Assembly: GCF_000744775.1 (NCBI RefSeq)
Contig: NZ_JQMP01000004.1
Location: 620,001 to 684,000 of the forward strand
DNA length: 64,000 nucleotides
Direction of reading: 5' to 3'
Source: Thermorudis peleae
GTDB taxonomy: Bacteria > Chloroflexota > Chloroflexia > Thermomicrobiales > Thermomicrobiaceae
Position numbers and translations under genes: made by a program
The notes under the pieces: model-generated
Database searches by the model: none
Told to the model about the DNA's origin: nothing
The model's input: only the letters and a program-made list of their open reading frames with translations
Part shown: positions 16,289 through 25,005 of the stretch, in pieces
Layout: each line of letters starts with the position of its first letter
Position numbering within the stretch: position 1 is the first letter of the stretch

Positions 16289-17902
16289 ATGGGCAGTTGG
16301 TCGCCAGCACAGCGGACGGGACGTCCAACGACGCTTGCGCACACGAGCATGATTGCAACGCCGCATTACCTTGCAACCCTGGCCGGTCTCCACGTCCTGC
16401 GTGACGGCGGTAACGCCATTGATGCAGCGATTGCTGCGAATGCCGTTCTCACCGTCGTCTATCCCCATCAATGTTCACTCGGCGGCGACCTCTTCTGTCT
16501 GCTTTGGGAACCATACGAGCAACGCCTCTATGCCCTGAATGGTAGCGGGCCCGCACCACGCGGAGCAACGATTGACGCCGTTCAGGCAGCTGGTTATGCA
16601 ACGATGCCACAACGCGGGCCATGGTCAGTCACGGTTCCCGGCGTTGTTGGCGCGTGGGAAGCGTTACGCTCGCGGTTTGGCACGCAGACATTTGAGAGGC
16701 TGCTCGCCCCCGCCCTCCACTTTGCAGAGCATGGCTTTCCCGTTTCGCCGTTGCTGCACGCCGCAATTGCGGCGCATCAGACGCTTCTGGCGCAGCATCC
16801 GCCGGCCGCAGCGCAATTTCTGCCAGGTGGGCGAGTGCCAGCTATTGGCGACCGGCTGGTGCAGCCAGCGGTCGCCCAGACATTGCGGCGAATCAGTGCC
16901 GATGGTGCCCAGGCGTTCTACACAGGGGCTATTGCTGAAGCCATTGCCCATACTGTGCAACAGGCGGGTGGTGTGCTGACGGCCGATGACCTCGCCCAAT
17001 ATCGACCAGAATGGGTTGAACCGCTTCGCACAACCTACCGCGGCGTTGAGCTCGTCGAGATGCCACCGAACACACACGGTGTTACGGCAATGCAACTGCT
17101 GCACATTCTCGAAGGGTATGACGTTGCGACACTTGGCTGGGGAACGCCAGCACTCCTGCACCGTATGCTCGAAGCAAAGAAGCTGGCGTTTGCTGATCGC
17201 GACCGCTATCTCGGCGACCCTGCATACGCTGATATCCCACTTACTCGCCTGCTTGATAAGGCATACGCCGCGACTCTCCGTGCCCAGATCGAGCAGCAGC
17301 ATGCTCAGCCGATGGCACAGCGCGTTGAGCCAAACGGCGACACGGTTTACCTCTGCGTCGTTGACCGCGAGGGACGTGCCGTGTCGCTCATTCAGAGCAT
17401 CTTCTCAAGTTTCGGCAGTGGGCTCGTTGCTGAAGGGGCAGGTATCGTTTTGCACAACCGTGGCGCAGCATTTCAGCTCGATCCAGCCTCACCAAACGCG
17501 CTTGCACCTGGGAAACGCCCACTGCATACACTGATTCCTGCAATGCTCCTTCGCGATGGGCAACCGTGGGTTGTCTTCGGCACTATGGGTGCCCACGCCC
17601 AGCCACAGATCCACCTGCAGCTCGTTACCAATATTGTGGACTTCGGGTTCGAGCCCCAGACAGCGCTTGAAGCGCCGCGTTGGGTAAGTCATCCCGAGCC
17701 TGAAGGCGAAGTTGTTAGGCTTGAGGAAGGATTCCCTTCGTCCGTTGCCGATGCACTGGCTACGCTCGGTCATCGTGTCCAGTGGGAACCGCGCTGGTCA
17801 TCAGCCATGGGCCATGCGCATCTGATTATGATCGACCGATCACGCGGCCTGCTGCTTGGTGCATCTGATCCCCGCGCCGAAGGCTACGCGCTTGGGGAAT
17901 GA
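16289..17902 (+). CDS. gamma-glutamyltransferase-family Ntn hydrolase
   Basis: This 537-residue protein belongs to the gamma-glutamyltranspeptidase superfamily, made as a precursor that cuts itself to expose an N-terminal Thr. The N-terminal part has ATPHYLATLAGLHVLRDGGN and AIAANAVLTVVYPH. The probable self-processing Thr is T352 in NGDTVYLCVVD, followed by the GSGLVAEGAGIVLHNRG segment and PGKRPLHTLIP. The classical DTTH reads DTVY, so this is a GGT-like paralogue rather than a proven glutathione hydrolase. No signal peptide is visible, unlike secreted GGT. The ATG 16289 is preferred because GAGAGGGG lies 6 bases upstream; ATG 16247 is an in-frame alternative. Confidence 0.85.
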   Translation: MGSWSPAQRTGRPTTLAHTSMIATPHYLATLAGLHVLRDGGNAIDAAIAANAVLTVVYPHQCSLGGDLFCLLWEPYEQRLYALNGSGPAPRGATIDAVQAAGYATMPQRGPWSVTVPGVVGAWEALRSRFGTQTFERLLAPALHFAEHGFPVSPLLHAAIAAHQTLLAQHPPAAAQFLPGGRVPAIGDRLVQPAVAQTLRRISADGAQAFYTGAIAEAIAHTVQQAGGVLTADDLAQYRPEWVEPLRTTYRGVELVEMPPNTHGVTAMQLLHILEGYDVATLGWGTPALLHRMLEAKKLAFADRDRYLGDPAYADIPLTRLLDKAYAATLRAQIEQQHAQPMAQRVEPNGDTVYLCVVDREGRAVSLIQSIFSSFGSGLVAEGAGIVLHNRGAAFQLDPASPNALAPGKRPLHTLIPAMLLRDGQPWVVFGTMGAHAQPQIHLQLVTNIVDFGFEPQTALEAPRWVSHPEPEGEVVRLEEGFPSSVADALATLGHRVQWEPRWSSAMGHAHLIMIDRSRGLLLGASDPRAEGYALGE

Positions 17903-17904
17903 TG

Positions 17905-18450
17905 CTAGCCTTCCCAAGGCAAGTGGCCATTGTCATACGGACAGACGTGCCCTTCCGGGCCAATGACTGCCCCACACCGTGGGCAACGGGGGCGTCCAGC
18001 AGCGATCACCGCCGCAATCTGTTCAGCGAGTGCCTTCGCAGCCGGGAGCGTGGCACGGCCGGCAAAGATCGGATCTTCATCCTCTCCCTGCTCAATATCG
18101 TGGGCAAAAATTGCAATTTGTCGGCGTTCCTCGTCATACCCAATAGCCATTCGGCCAACAAGATATTCAGGCGTTGTTGGTGGCAATCCACCTTGAAGCT
18201 TAGCCGGCTGATTTGGAATGCGACCTCGGACTAATCCAGCCAGGCGCAACTGCTCGAGCAACTGCTCGATCGCCAGCCCAAGCGCTTGCAGTTGCTCCTT
18301 TTCCATCCAGAGCAAGACAAGATCATTCCCTGAACCGGCAATCAATCGAAAGCGACGTTGTCCCGGCTGCCCGATTGCCTCAGCTTCTAACACGGTCAGT
18401 TGCTCAAACTCGTGTCGTTGACCCGTCATGTCCTCTTCGTCCCATACCAT
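17905..18450 (-). CDS. DUF3090 family protein with C-terminal zinc ribbon
   Basis: The 181-residue protein matches DUF3090, known from Actinobacteria and Chloroflexota. It has an N-terminal beta-rich GQPGQRRFRLIAGSGNDLVLLWMEK segment, a middle GRMAIGYDEERRQI part, a C-terminal helix (ALAEQIAAVIAAGRP) and a terminal CPRCG...HVCP zinc-ribbon pair. The function is unknown. In other genomes DUF3090 often sits with a phosphatase and a PI3K-related protein; neither is next to it here. The start may instead be the ATG at 18429. It faces the GGT-like gene tail to tail with a 2-base gap. Confidence 0.85.
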   Translation of the reverse strand: MVWDEEDMTGQRHEFEQLTVLEAEAIGQPGQRRFRLIAGSGNDLVLLWMEKEQLQALGLAIEQLLEQLRLAGLVRGRIPNQPAKLQGGLPPTTPEYLVGRMAIGYDEERRQIAIFAHDIEQGEDEDPIFAGRATLPAAKALAEQIAAVIAAGRPRCPRCGAVIGPEGHVCPYDNGHLPWEG

Positions 18451-18885
18451 CGCTCTCTTGTGCAGTCAGGATACCACCACGTACGGCATCTCCCCATGCA
18501 TTTCCGGCATAACGTCAGGGCAGCAGGGCTCACGCGACCGTGCTCAGCAGAAGCAACGTCCTCGGTCCTCGTGCATGCTTGCACAGGAATGACCGGCCAG
18601 CGCTTCGGTACCTAGGAATATGCGGCTGTTGTCAGCTATAATGGCAATGCGGTTGCTCATTTCCTGGGGTTGACAACTGTTTGGGTTCAGTGCGTGAGCT
18701 TGAGCGACGGAGAATGGCAGCGGTACTGCAACTGGTGGCAGAACGAGCACCGCTCCGAATCTTGCGAACAACGCGCCTTGAGCATATTGTGCGAACGAGC
18801 TGTGACGGCAAGCGCTCCACAGCGACGCTCGTGTTTCCGTGCTGGACGGGCATGATGACGGAGAGAGTGAAAGGAGGGCTTTGCC
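18451..18885. other. 435-base intergenic region upstream of acsA
   Basis: The region lies between the divergent DUF3090 and acsA genes. A TATAAT at 18637-18642 is the best -10 candidate but lacks a good -35. A TTGACA at 18671-18676 lacks a matching -10. A 62-codon frame starting with ATG at 18714 runs over the acsA start in another frame; it has no recognisable protein features and is treated as non-coding. No terminator or known riboswitch was seen. Confidence 0.5.
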
Positions 18886-20871
18886 ATGGCAGATGGTGAT
18901 GGCGCGGCTCGGACGACCAGTGTGGTGGAGCCGTTACTGGTTGAGCAACGGCGCTTCCCACCCTCACCCGAATTTCGGGAGCACGCGTGGGTCAAAGATC
19001 GCACGCCGTGGGAGGAGGCCGAGCGCGACTTCGAAGCGTTTTGGGCTAAGCACGCTGAGGCCGAACTGACCTGGTTCCGAAAGTGGGACCGAGTCTTGGA
19101 ATGGAATGCGCCATGGGCTAAATGGTTCATCGGCGGACAACTGAACGCGTCGTATAACTGCGTCGACCGCCACGCCCAAAGCTGGCGCCGGACGAAAGCG
19201 GCGATCGTCTGGGAAGGGGAGCCTGGTGACTCACGGGTCTTGACCTACCAGGATCTCCACCGCGAAGTCCAGAAGTTCGCCAACGTGCTCAAGAGCCTAG
19301 GCGTGCAGAAAGGCGATCGGGTCTCCATTTACATGGGCATGGTGCCTGAACTGCCGATCGCGATGCTGGCATGCGCCCGCATTGGGGCACCGCACAGTGT
19401 CGTGTTCGGCGGGTTTAGCTCAGACGCGCTGCGCGACCGTATTCAGGACGCCGAAGCGAAGGTGCTCATCACCCAAGACGGGGCCTGGCGCCGCGGCAGC
19501 ATCGTCCCCCTCAAGCAACTGGCGGACAAAGCCCTGACCGAGTGTCCATCGGTCGAGAAGGTCGTCGTCGTGCGCCGGATCGGTGATGCAGCCGAAGCGA
19601 CCATGGTCGAAGGGCGCGATTACTGGTGGCACGAGCTAATGGCAACCGCTGATCCAGTGTGCCCTGCTGAACCGCTCGATGCTGAGCATCCCCTCTACAT
19701 CCTCTACACCTCAGGCACAACCGGCAAACCAAAGGGTATCCTCCATACCACCGGCGGGTATCTGCTCGGTGTGACACTCACGACTAAATGGGTCTTTGAC
19801 CTCAAAGACGACGACTACTACTGGTGCACTGCCGACATTGGCTGGGTGACCGGCCACAGCTACATTGTCTATGGCCCCTTATCCAATGGCGCAACGACGG
19901 TGATGTACGAAGGGGCGCCGGACTGGCCGGAGAAAGACCGGTACTGGGACATCGTCGAGAAATACCGCATCAATATCCTGTACACGTCCCCAACGTTTAT
20001 CCGCACTGCGATGAAGTGGGGAACGGAGTGGCCGGCTAAGCACGACCTCTCGAGCTTGCGGCTCCTTGGGACGGTTGGCGAGCCGATCAATCCTGAAGCG
20101 TGGATGTGGTATCACGAGCATATCGGCCACGGCCGCTGCCCGATTGTCGACACGTGGTGGCAGACCGAAACCGGGATGATCATGATCACGCCGCTGCCTG
20201 GCGTGGTCACGACGAAGCCGGGCTCAGCAACCATCCCCTTCCCGGGTGTTGTCGCAGACGTCGTTGATGAACAGGGGAACTCCTGCCCGCCGAACGTTGG
20301 CGGCTATCTGGTGCTGAAGCGCCCATGGCCGGCGATGCTCCGGACGTTCTGGGGTGATCCGGACCGCTATGTCAAGACGTACTGGTCCCGCTTCCCCGGC
20401 ATCTACTTCACTGGCGATGGAGCGCGCAGAGATGAGGACGGCTACTTCTGGATCACCGGTCGTGTCGACGACGTGGTGAACGTGGCGGGCCATCGCCTGT
20501 CCAACATTGAGATCGAGAGCACGCTCGTTGCTCATCCGGCGGTGGCTGAAGCAGCCGTCATCGGGCGGAATGATCCGATCAAGGGGCAGGCGATTTCGGC
20601 GTTCGTCGTGTTGAAGGCGGGCTATCAGCCGAGCGAGGACCTGAAGCACGAGTTGCGCGAATGGGTTGCTGAGAAGATTAGCCCGATTGCCCGTCCAGCT
20701 GACGTGTTCTTCACCGCGGACCTGCCCAAGACACGATCGGCCAAGATCATGCGGCGGCTCCTGCGTGACATTGCGGAGGGGCGTGTGCTTGGTGACACCA
20801 CAACGTTGACTGATCCGGCAGTGATTGCCGAGATCAAGAAGCAGTACGAAGAGCGCGAAGCAGCCGAGTAG
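18886..20871 (+). CDS. acsA: acetyl-CoA synthetase (AMP-forming)
   Basis: The enzyme activates acetate (or propionate) with ATP and CoA to acyl-CoA. The 661-residue ANL-superfamily protein has the P-loop-like [11 protein letters not shown] near residue 275, the acetate-pocket region [10 protein letters not shown], the hinge Asp in the [13 protein letters not shown] segment and the late [11 protein letters not shown] with catalytic Lys near 620. That Lys is the site acetylated by Pat-type enzymes in other bacteria; the usual PKTRSGK reads PKTRSAK here. AAAGGAGG lies 9 bases before the ATG. A 30-base palindromic terminator follows, then an MFS transporter with its own promoter that may supply the carboxylate substrate (inference). 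Confidence 0.96.
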   Translation: MADGDGAARTTSVVEPLLVEQRRFPPSPEFREHAWVKDRTPWEEAERDFEAFWAKHAEAELTWFRKWDRVLEWNAPWAKWFIGGQLNASYNCVDRHAQSWRRTKAAIVWEGEPGDSRVLTYQDLHREVQKFANVLKSLGVQKGDRVSIYMGMVPELPIAMLACARIGAPHSVVFGGFSSDALRDRIQDAEAKVLITQDGAWRRGSIVPLKQLADKALTECPSVEKVVVVRRIGDAAEATMVEGRDYWWHELMATADPVCPAEPLDAEHPLYILYTSGTTGKPKGILHTTGGYLLGVTLTTKWVFDLKDDDYYWCTADIGWVTGHSYIVYGPLSNGATTVMYEGAPDWPEKDRYWDIVEKYRINILYTSPTFIRTAMKWGTEWPAKHDLSSLRLLGTVGEPINPEAWMWYHEHIGHGRCPIVDTWWQTETGMIMITPLPGVVTTKPGSATIPFPGVVADVVDEQGNSCPPNVGGYLVLKRPWPAMLRTFWGDPDRYVKTYWSRFPGIYFTGDGARRDEDGYFWITGRVDDVVNVAGHRLSNIEIESTLVAHPAVAEAAVIGRNDPIKGQAISAFVVLKAGYQPSEDLKHELREWVAEKISPIARPADVFFTADLPKTRSAKIMRRLLRDIAEGRVLGDTTTLTDPAVIAEIKKQYEEREAAE

Positions 20872-20877
20872 TGCGCA

Positions 20878-20907
20878 GGGGTGGAGCAGCATATGCTGCT
20901 CCACCCC
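20878..20907 (+). terminator. 30-base perfect palindrome after acsA
   Basis: The sequence GGGGTGGAGCAGCAT is followed directly by its exact complement, so it can form a 13-14 bp hairpin 6 bases after the acsA stop. The following TATTGTCTATT is only moderately T-rich. It is most likely a terminator that insulates acsA from the MFS promoter at 20921. Confidence 0.75.
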
Positions 20908-20920
20908 TATTGTCTATTAC

Positions 20921-20949
20921 TTGACAAAACGAACCCAGTTCAGTACAAA
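20921..20949 (+). promoter_or_regulatory. sigma70-type promoter of the MFS transporter
   Basis: TTGACA (20921-20926) and TACAAA (20944-20949) are 17 bases apart. The predicted start near 20956 leaves a 250-base untranslated leader before the transporter gene. Confidence 0.65.
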
Positions 20950-21210
20950 TAGCACCAATACGCCGAGACGGATTTCCGAGCAGGGCAACAGGCCCAGTCC
21001 GGGATACGCCGCGTGAGCGCACAAGCAGTGAAGCAAGCGCGACGCACAATGGATAGCCCTGCCGCACGGGGGGCGGCCCGCGGCCCACCAGCCCAGCGAT
21101 CGAAGGGCAGTTCGCTGCATATCCCGTGCGGTCGTACATGGCTGCCGCCACAGCCTGTACGCATTCCCTTTGCAACGAGGCAAAGGAGTAAACGGAAGGG
21201 ATAGAGAGCA
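20950..21210 (+). other. long 5' leader of the MFS transporter gene
   Basis: About 250 bases separate the promoter from the start codon. The leader is GC-rich and holds a 9-bp inverted repeat (CCGCACGGG at 21062-21070, complement at 21123-21131) and other short stems. No known riboswitch class was recognised and no T-run suggests a terminator. Confidence 0.4.
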
Positions 21211-22572
21211 ATGGCGACAAGTGCAGCGATGCCTGTCCCACGCCGATATCTGTGGCTCGTGATCGTGGCCGCGGGCGCTGGGACAATTATCGAGTGGTAT
21301 GACTTCTACATCTTTGGTAGCTTAGCGACAATCCTTTCAACGCACTTCTTCAATGCGAAAGACCCAGTTGCAGCGTTGCTCAACACAATCGCTATCTTCA
21401 CGATTGGGTTCCTCATCCGGCCGCTTGGTGCGCTGATCTTCGGCTGGGTCGGCGACCGGATCGGGCGTAAGTATACCTTCCTGATCACGCTTACGGGAAT
21501 GGGCCTGTCAACGGCACTCATTGGCCTAGTACCGAGTTACGCTACCATCGGTGTGGTTGCGCCGATCATCGTCTTTCTCCTGCGCGTTATCCAAGGTCTT
21601 ACCCTCGGTGGCGAGTACGGCGGTGCAATCGTCTATCTGGCTGAACACGCACCAGACGAGCGGCGTGGCTACTACACCGGCTATCTCCAGACGACTCCGA
21701 CAATCGGGTTGCTGGTCTCACTCCTTGTCGTCATTGGCACGCGGCTTTCGCTTGGCAATGAGGCATTTACGGCCTGGGGTTGGCGGATTCCATTCCTCAT
21801 CTCGGCGTTGCTGGTGATTATCTCCTTCTATATCCGGCTACGACTCCAAGAGACCCCAATTTTCCAAGAGATCAAGGCGAAGGGCCGCACGTCGCGCAAT
21901 CCGTGGAAGGAATCCTTCGCCAGTGCAAACATCAAGTATGTCCTTATCGCCGCAGTGATCGTCCTCGGCGAAGGCGTCGTCTGGTACAGCAGCCAGTTCT
22001 GGGCACTTTACTTCCTCCAGACGGTCCAGAAGCTTGATACGCTTGCGTCTTCAACGATTGTGGGCTGGGCTCTCTTCTTCGGGCTGCCGATGTTTGTCCT
22101 CATGGGTTGGCTTTCTGACCGTATTGGACGCAAGCCGATTATCCTCGCCGGGCTCGCGCTTGCTGCGGCCACGTACTATCCACTGTACAGCGCGTTGGGG
22201 CGAGCAACGCCCAAGGACAATATCAACTATCCACTTGCTTCATTCATTGTCTGGATCATGGTCGTCTATGTCGCCATGGTTTACGGGCCAATCGCTGCGT
22301 TCCTCGCGGAATTCTTCCCTGCCCGGATCCGCTACACCTCCGTCTCTGTTCCGTACCATATCGGGAATGGCTGGGGCGGTGGGCTCGTGCCACTGATCAC
22401 GGCTGATGTCTGGGCCCGAACGCATAACCTCGGGCTGACGCTGGCCTATACGATTGCCGTGCCAGCGATTGCGTTCTTGCTTGGTCTCTTCATTATGCCG
22501 CAGACACACCGTGCCCAAATCTGGACAGAGCCAGCACCGAGCCCCGCTGGTGGTGGCAGCGGCGACGACTAG
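21211..22572 (+). CDS. MFS transporter, metabolite:H+ symporter family
   Basis: The 453-residue inner-membrane protein has about 12 membrane helices. It shows the marks of the metabolite:H+ symporter subfamily (ProP, ShiA, KgtP, citrate carriers): IIEWYDFYIFG in helix 1, GWVGDRIGRKYTF between helices 2 and 3, RVIQGLTLGGEYGGA in helix 4, PDERRGYYTG, and the second-half loop WLSDRIGRKP. It probably brings a small carboxylate or zwitterion into the cell with protons. Its position after acsA makes acetate, propionate or a related acid a reasonable guess only. GGAAGGG lies before the ATG and a strong terminator follows at 22592-22640. Confidence 0.92.
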   Translation: MATSAAMPVPRRYLWLVIVAAGAGTIIEWYDFYIFGSLATILSTHFFNAKDPVAALLNTIAIFTIGFLIRPLGALIFGWVGDRIGRKYTFLITLTGMGLSTALIGLVPSYATIGVVAPIIVFLLRVIQGLTLGGEYGGAIVYLAEHAPDERRGYYTGYLQTTPTIGLLVSLLVVIGTRLSLGNEAFTAWGWRIPFLISALLVIISFYIRLRLQETPIFQEIKAKGRTSRNPWKESFASANIKYVLIAAVIVLGEGVVWYSSQFWALYFLQTVQKLDTLASSTIVGWALFFGLPMFVLMGWLSDRIGRKPIILAGLALAAATYYPLYSALGRATPKDNINYPLASFIVWIMVVYVAMVYGPIAAFLAEFFPARIRYTSVSVPYHIGNGWGGGLVPLITADVWARTHNLGLTLAYTIAVPAIAFLLGLFIMPQTHRAQIWTEPAPSPAGGGSGDD

Positions 22573-22591
22573 TCCTCCAGCATGCATCGTT

Positions 22592-22640
22592 GGCGCTAGC
22601 ACGCGGGCGACATCGGCTACGTGCTAGCGCCTTATTTTCT
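22592..22640 (+). terminator. intrinsic terminator of the MFS gene
   Basis: A perfect 12-bp stem (GGCGCTAGCACG at 22592-22603, complement at 22620-22631) is followed by TTATTTTCT. It lies 20 bases after the transporter stop and is the clearest plus-strand terminator in the window. Confidence 0.88.
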
Positions 22641-22735
22641 CGCCATTTCCTGAAGTCATCAGCTAGGATCAAATGCGGCGCAGCTCAACGTGAGTGGGCG
22701 CCGCGGTACGAGGCTGACCGCGTTGGGGAGGGATT

Positions 22736-23956
22736 ATGGGATATCGCTTGCGCCCAACCAGGGGGGCATGGTTGTTGGCCTTCCTTTGGCTCCTTGCCAG
22801 CTGTAGTAGTTCAACACCAATAGGGACATCGACCATATCTCCTGCAGCACGCACTTCAGTAGCCACTCCCAGCACATCATCATCTCCGATCGCGACAACT
22901 GCCCCGACGGCAACGCCCGGCAACACGGCCACGAGCTTCGCATACGGGTTTAATGTCGCATGGCGCGGCGATGACCAAGGCGAAGCGTTCAACCAACAAA
23001 CGGCAGCGCTTGTGCAAGGAGCTGGCTTCGGTTGGGTGCGTGTTCAAGTCGAGTGGAGTTCGCTCGAACCACAGCCCGGGCAATTCGACTTTCGGCCAAT
23101 CGATCGTCTGGTCAAGGTCTACACTCCCAAGGGCATTCACCTGTTGATCTCCGTTGTCCGACCACCAGAATGGGCTCGTGATACAACTGGGCAGGAACTC
23201 ACCAGCGACTATATGGCATTTCAACGGCTGATGCAGCGGCTCGCGACACAGTATCGCGGTAAAGTCCAGGCATGGGAGATCTGGAACGAGCAGAACCTCG
23301 CCTACGAGTTCGGCCAGGGCAACGCGGTGCGTGTTGAGCCGTACTGCCGGCTGCTCAAAGCTGGCTATGCTGGAGTGAAGGCTGGCGACCCGAACGCACT
23401 CGTCCTCTTTGGAGGGCTGACGCCAACCGGTGTGACCGACCCGCATATTGCTATTGATGATGTCCAGTATCTTGAGCAGTTCTACAGCATCGATAACGGA
23501 GCCTGCACGAAGTACTTTGACATCCTGGGGGCACACGCGAACGCAACGCTCAACCCGCCCGACACCCTGTGGCCAGATAATCCAGGGCCCGGGCCAGGCT
23601 GGCGCGATCACCCCAGCTTCTACTTTCGACGGGTCGAACAACTCCGCCAGGTTATGGTGCAGCATGGCGACCAACGGCCAGTCTGGATTACCGAGTTCGG
23701 CTGGACAACTGCTAACCCGGCCAAAGGATATGAATATGGCCAATACGTTAGTGACGAACAGCAGGCGCAATATCTTGTCCGCGCCTTCCAGATTGCCCGT
23801 ACTCAGTGGCCGTGGGTCACGGGCATGTTCGTTTGGAACCTGAACTTCTCGGTGTTGGTCGGGCCGAACGACGAGAAAGGGCCATGGTCGGTTGTCAATC
23901 GTGATTGGTCGCCACGTCCAGCCTATCGCGCGTTGCAACAGATGGCGAAGACCTAA
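22736..23956 (+). CDS. lipoprotein with glycoside hydrolase (GH5/GH39-like) fold
   Basis: The 406-residue protein starts with a lipoprotein signal: basic N-terminus, a hydrophobic stretch WLLAFLWLL and lipobox LASC with Cys23. A Ser/Thr/Ala/Pro-rich tether runs to about residue 68, so it is exported and anchored on the outer face of the membrane. The rest is a TIM barrel of glycosidase clan A: AWEIWNEQN supplies the acid/base Glu (E185) and VWITEFGWTT the nucleophile Glu (E320). Substrate specificity is open; similar proteins are often annotated as cellulase-like or beta-xylosidase-like. GGGAGGG lies 5 bases before the ATG. The gene has no sugar-transport neighbours. Confidence 0.85.
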   Translation: MGYRLRPTRGAWLLAFLWLLASCSSSTPIGTSTISPAARTSVATPSTSSSPIATTAPTATPGNTATSFAYGFNVAWRGDDQGEAFNQQTAALVQGAGFGWVRVQVEWSSLEPQPGQFDFRPIDRLVKVYTPKGIHLLISVVRPPEWARDTTGQELTSDYMAFQRLMQRLATQYRGKVQAWEIWNEQNLAYEFGQGNAVRVEPYCRLLKAGYAGVKAGDPNALVLFGGLTPTGVTDPHIAIDDVQYLEQFYSIDNGACTKYFDILGAHANATLNPPDTLWPDNPGPGPGWRDHPSFYFRRVEQLRQVMVQHGDQRPVWITEFGWTTANPAKGYEYGQYVSDEQQAQYLVRAFQIARTQWPWVTGMFVWNLNFSVLVGPNDEKGPWSVVNRDWSPRPAYRALQQMAKT

Positions 23957-23967
23957 GCTGATGCCGC

Positions 23968-25005
23968 TTACTTCGGCTCAGTGGCCTGCGTGAAGAACCG
24001 GGCGAGTTCATCGACGGGGAAGTCAGGGAGTGGCACGCTCCCCTGCGCCGAGACCAGGGTATAGCGGCCCGGTGAAGCCGTGAGTTCACCGATGTGCGCT
24101 GCAGGAATCCCAGCGTCAGCAAGGGCCTGGAGGGCTGTAGGAGCAGCCTCTGGGGCAACAGCTGCGAGCAATGCCCCGGAGGCAATCAGTCCAAGCGGGT
24201 TGAGGCCAAGGACATCGCAAATCTGTTGCGTCTCGGGATAGACCGGGATCGCGTCAGCATAGAGTGTCGCGCCAAGGCCGGCAGCTTGCGCTAATTCACG
24301 AACGCCCGTTGCAAGCCCGCCCTCGGTTGGATCGTGCAGCGCGTGAACGTTTGAACCAAGTGCATTCGTGAGGGCACGCGCTGCGGCCACGACACTGATG
24401 CCAGGGGCATGGAGAAAACGCCGTGCGCGCTCGAGGAGATCGGCCGGAACGCGTCCCTCAAGCAGCGAAGCGCACTCTCGGGCGAGAATGGCTGTGCCTT
24501 CAATAGCAATGCCGTTCGCGACAATCAGCGCGTCATCGGGCTGAGCGCGACCGGGCACGATCAGCCGCTCTGGGGTGGTCACACCAATAAGCGCCCCAGA
24601 GACGATTGGGCGCGGCAGCCCAACGGTGATCTCAGTGTGCCCACCGACGAGCGTGATTCGCAATGCTGCACAGGTTGCTTGGAGATCGGCCAGAATTTGC
24701 TGCGCCAAGGCTGGCGTTGCGTCAGCCTCGGGCAATAAGACAGTTGCCAGGAACCAGCGAGGCTCGGCCCCGAGGCAAGCAACGTCATTGGCATTCACCT
24801 GCACGGCATACCAACCGATTTCGTCGGTTGCAAAGGTAATAGGATCGGCCGTCAGGACAAGCACTGTCTGCTCATCGAACTGGACCGCTGCCGCATCACG
24901 ACCAACGCCTGGTGGAACGAGCAACGTTGGATCGGCTGGGAGCTGAGAGAGGAGCGTCGCCAGGAAGGCTGCTGGCAGCTTGCCAGCAGGAAAGCGTTCA
25001 GTCAT
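23968..25005 (-). CDS. PurM/HypE-like ATP-binding protein (AIR synthase-related)
   Basis: The 345-residue protein has both halves of the AIR-synthase (PurM) fold: an N-terminal ATP-binding domain with PGVGRDAAAVQ, a TADPITFATDEIGW segment, VNANDVACLGAEPRWFL and VGGHTEIT, and a C-terminal domain with LHDPTEGGLATG. These motifs are closest to HypE, which matures NiFe-hydrogenase. However, the C-terminal Pro-Arg-x-Cys tail with the reactive Cys of true HypE is missing (it ends QATEPK), and no hydrogenase genes are nearby. A thiamine- or selenium-related member of the superfamily is also possible. The ATG overlaps the phosphofructokinase stop by 4 bases, so the two are translationally coupled. 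Confidence 0.82.
   Translation of the reverse strand: MTERFPAGKLPAAFLATLLSQLPADPTLLVPPGVGRDAAAVQFDEQTVLVLTADPITFATDEIGWYAVQVNANDVACLGAEPRWFLATVLLPEADATPALAQQILADLQATCAALRITLVGGHTEITVGLPRPIVSGALIGVTTPERLIVPGRAQPDDALIVANGIAIEGTAILARECASLLEGRVPADLLERARRFLHAPGISVVAAARALTNALGSNVHALHDPTEGGLATGVRELAQAAGLGATLYADAIPVYPETQQICDVLGLNPLGLIASGALLAAVAPEAAPTALQALADAGIPAAHIGELTASPGRYTLVSAQGSVPLPDFPVDELARFFTQATEPK

Noticed and set aside
18714-18899. 62-codon frame overlapping the acsA start as a small gene
   Set aside because: No protein features and no strong ribosome binding site; it runs into acsA in another frame.
22880-23938. 352-codon antisense frame opposite the glycosidase-like lipoprotein gene
   Set aside because: The plus-strand gene has a lipobox and catalytic motifs; the opposite frame has no recognisable protein features and is a by-product of GC-biased codon use.
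23968-25005. True hydrogenase maturation HypE
   Set aside because: The essential C-terminal Cys tail is missing and no hyp or hydrogenase genes are present.
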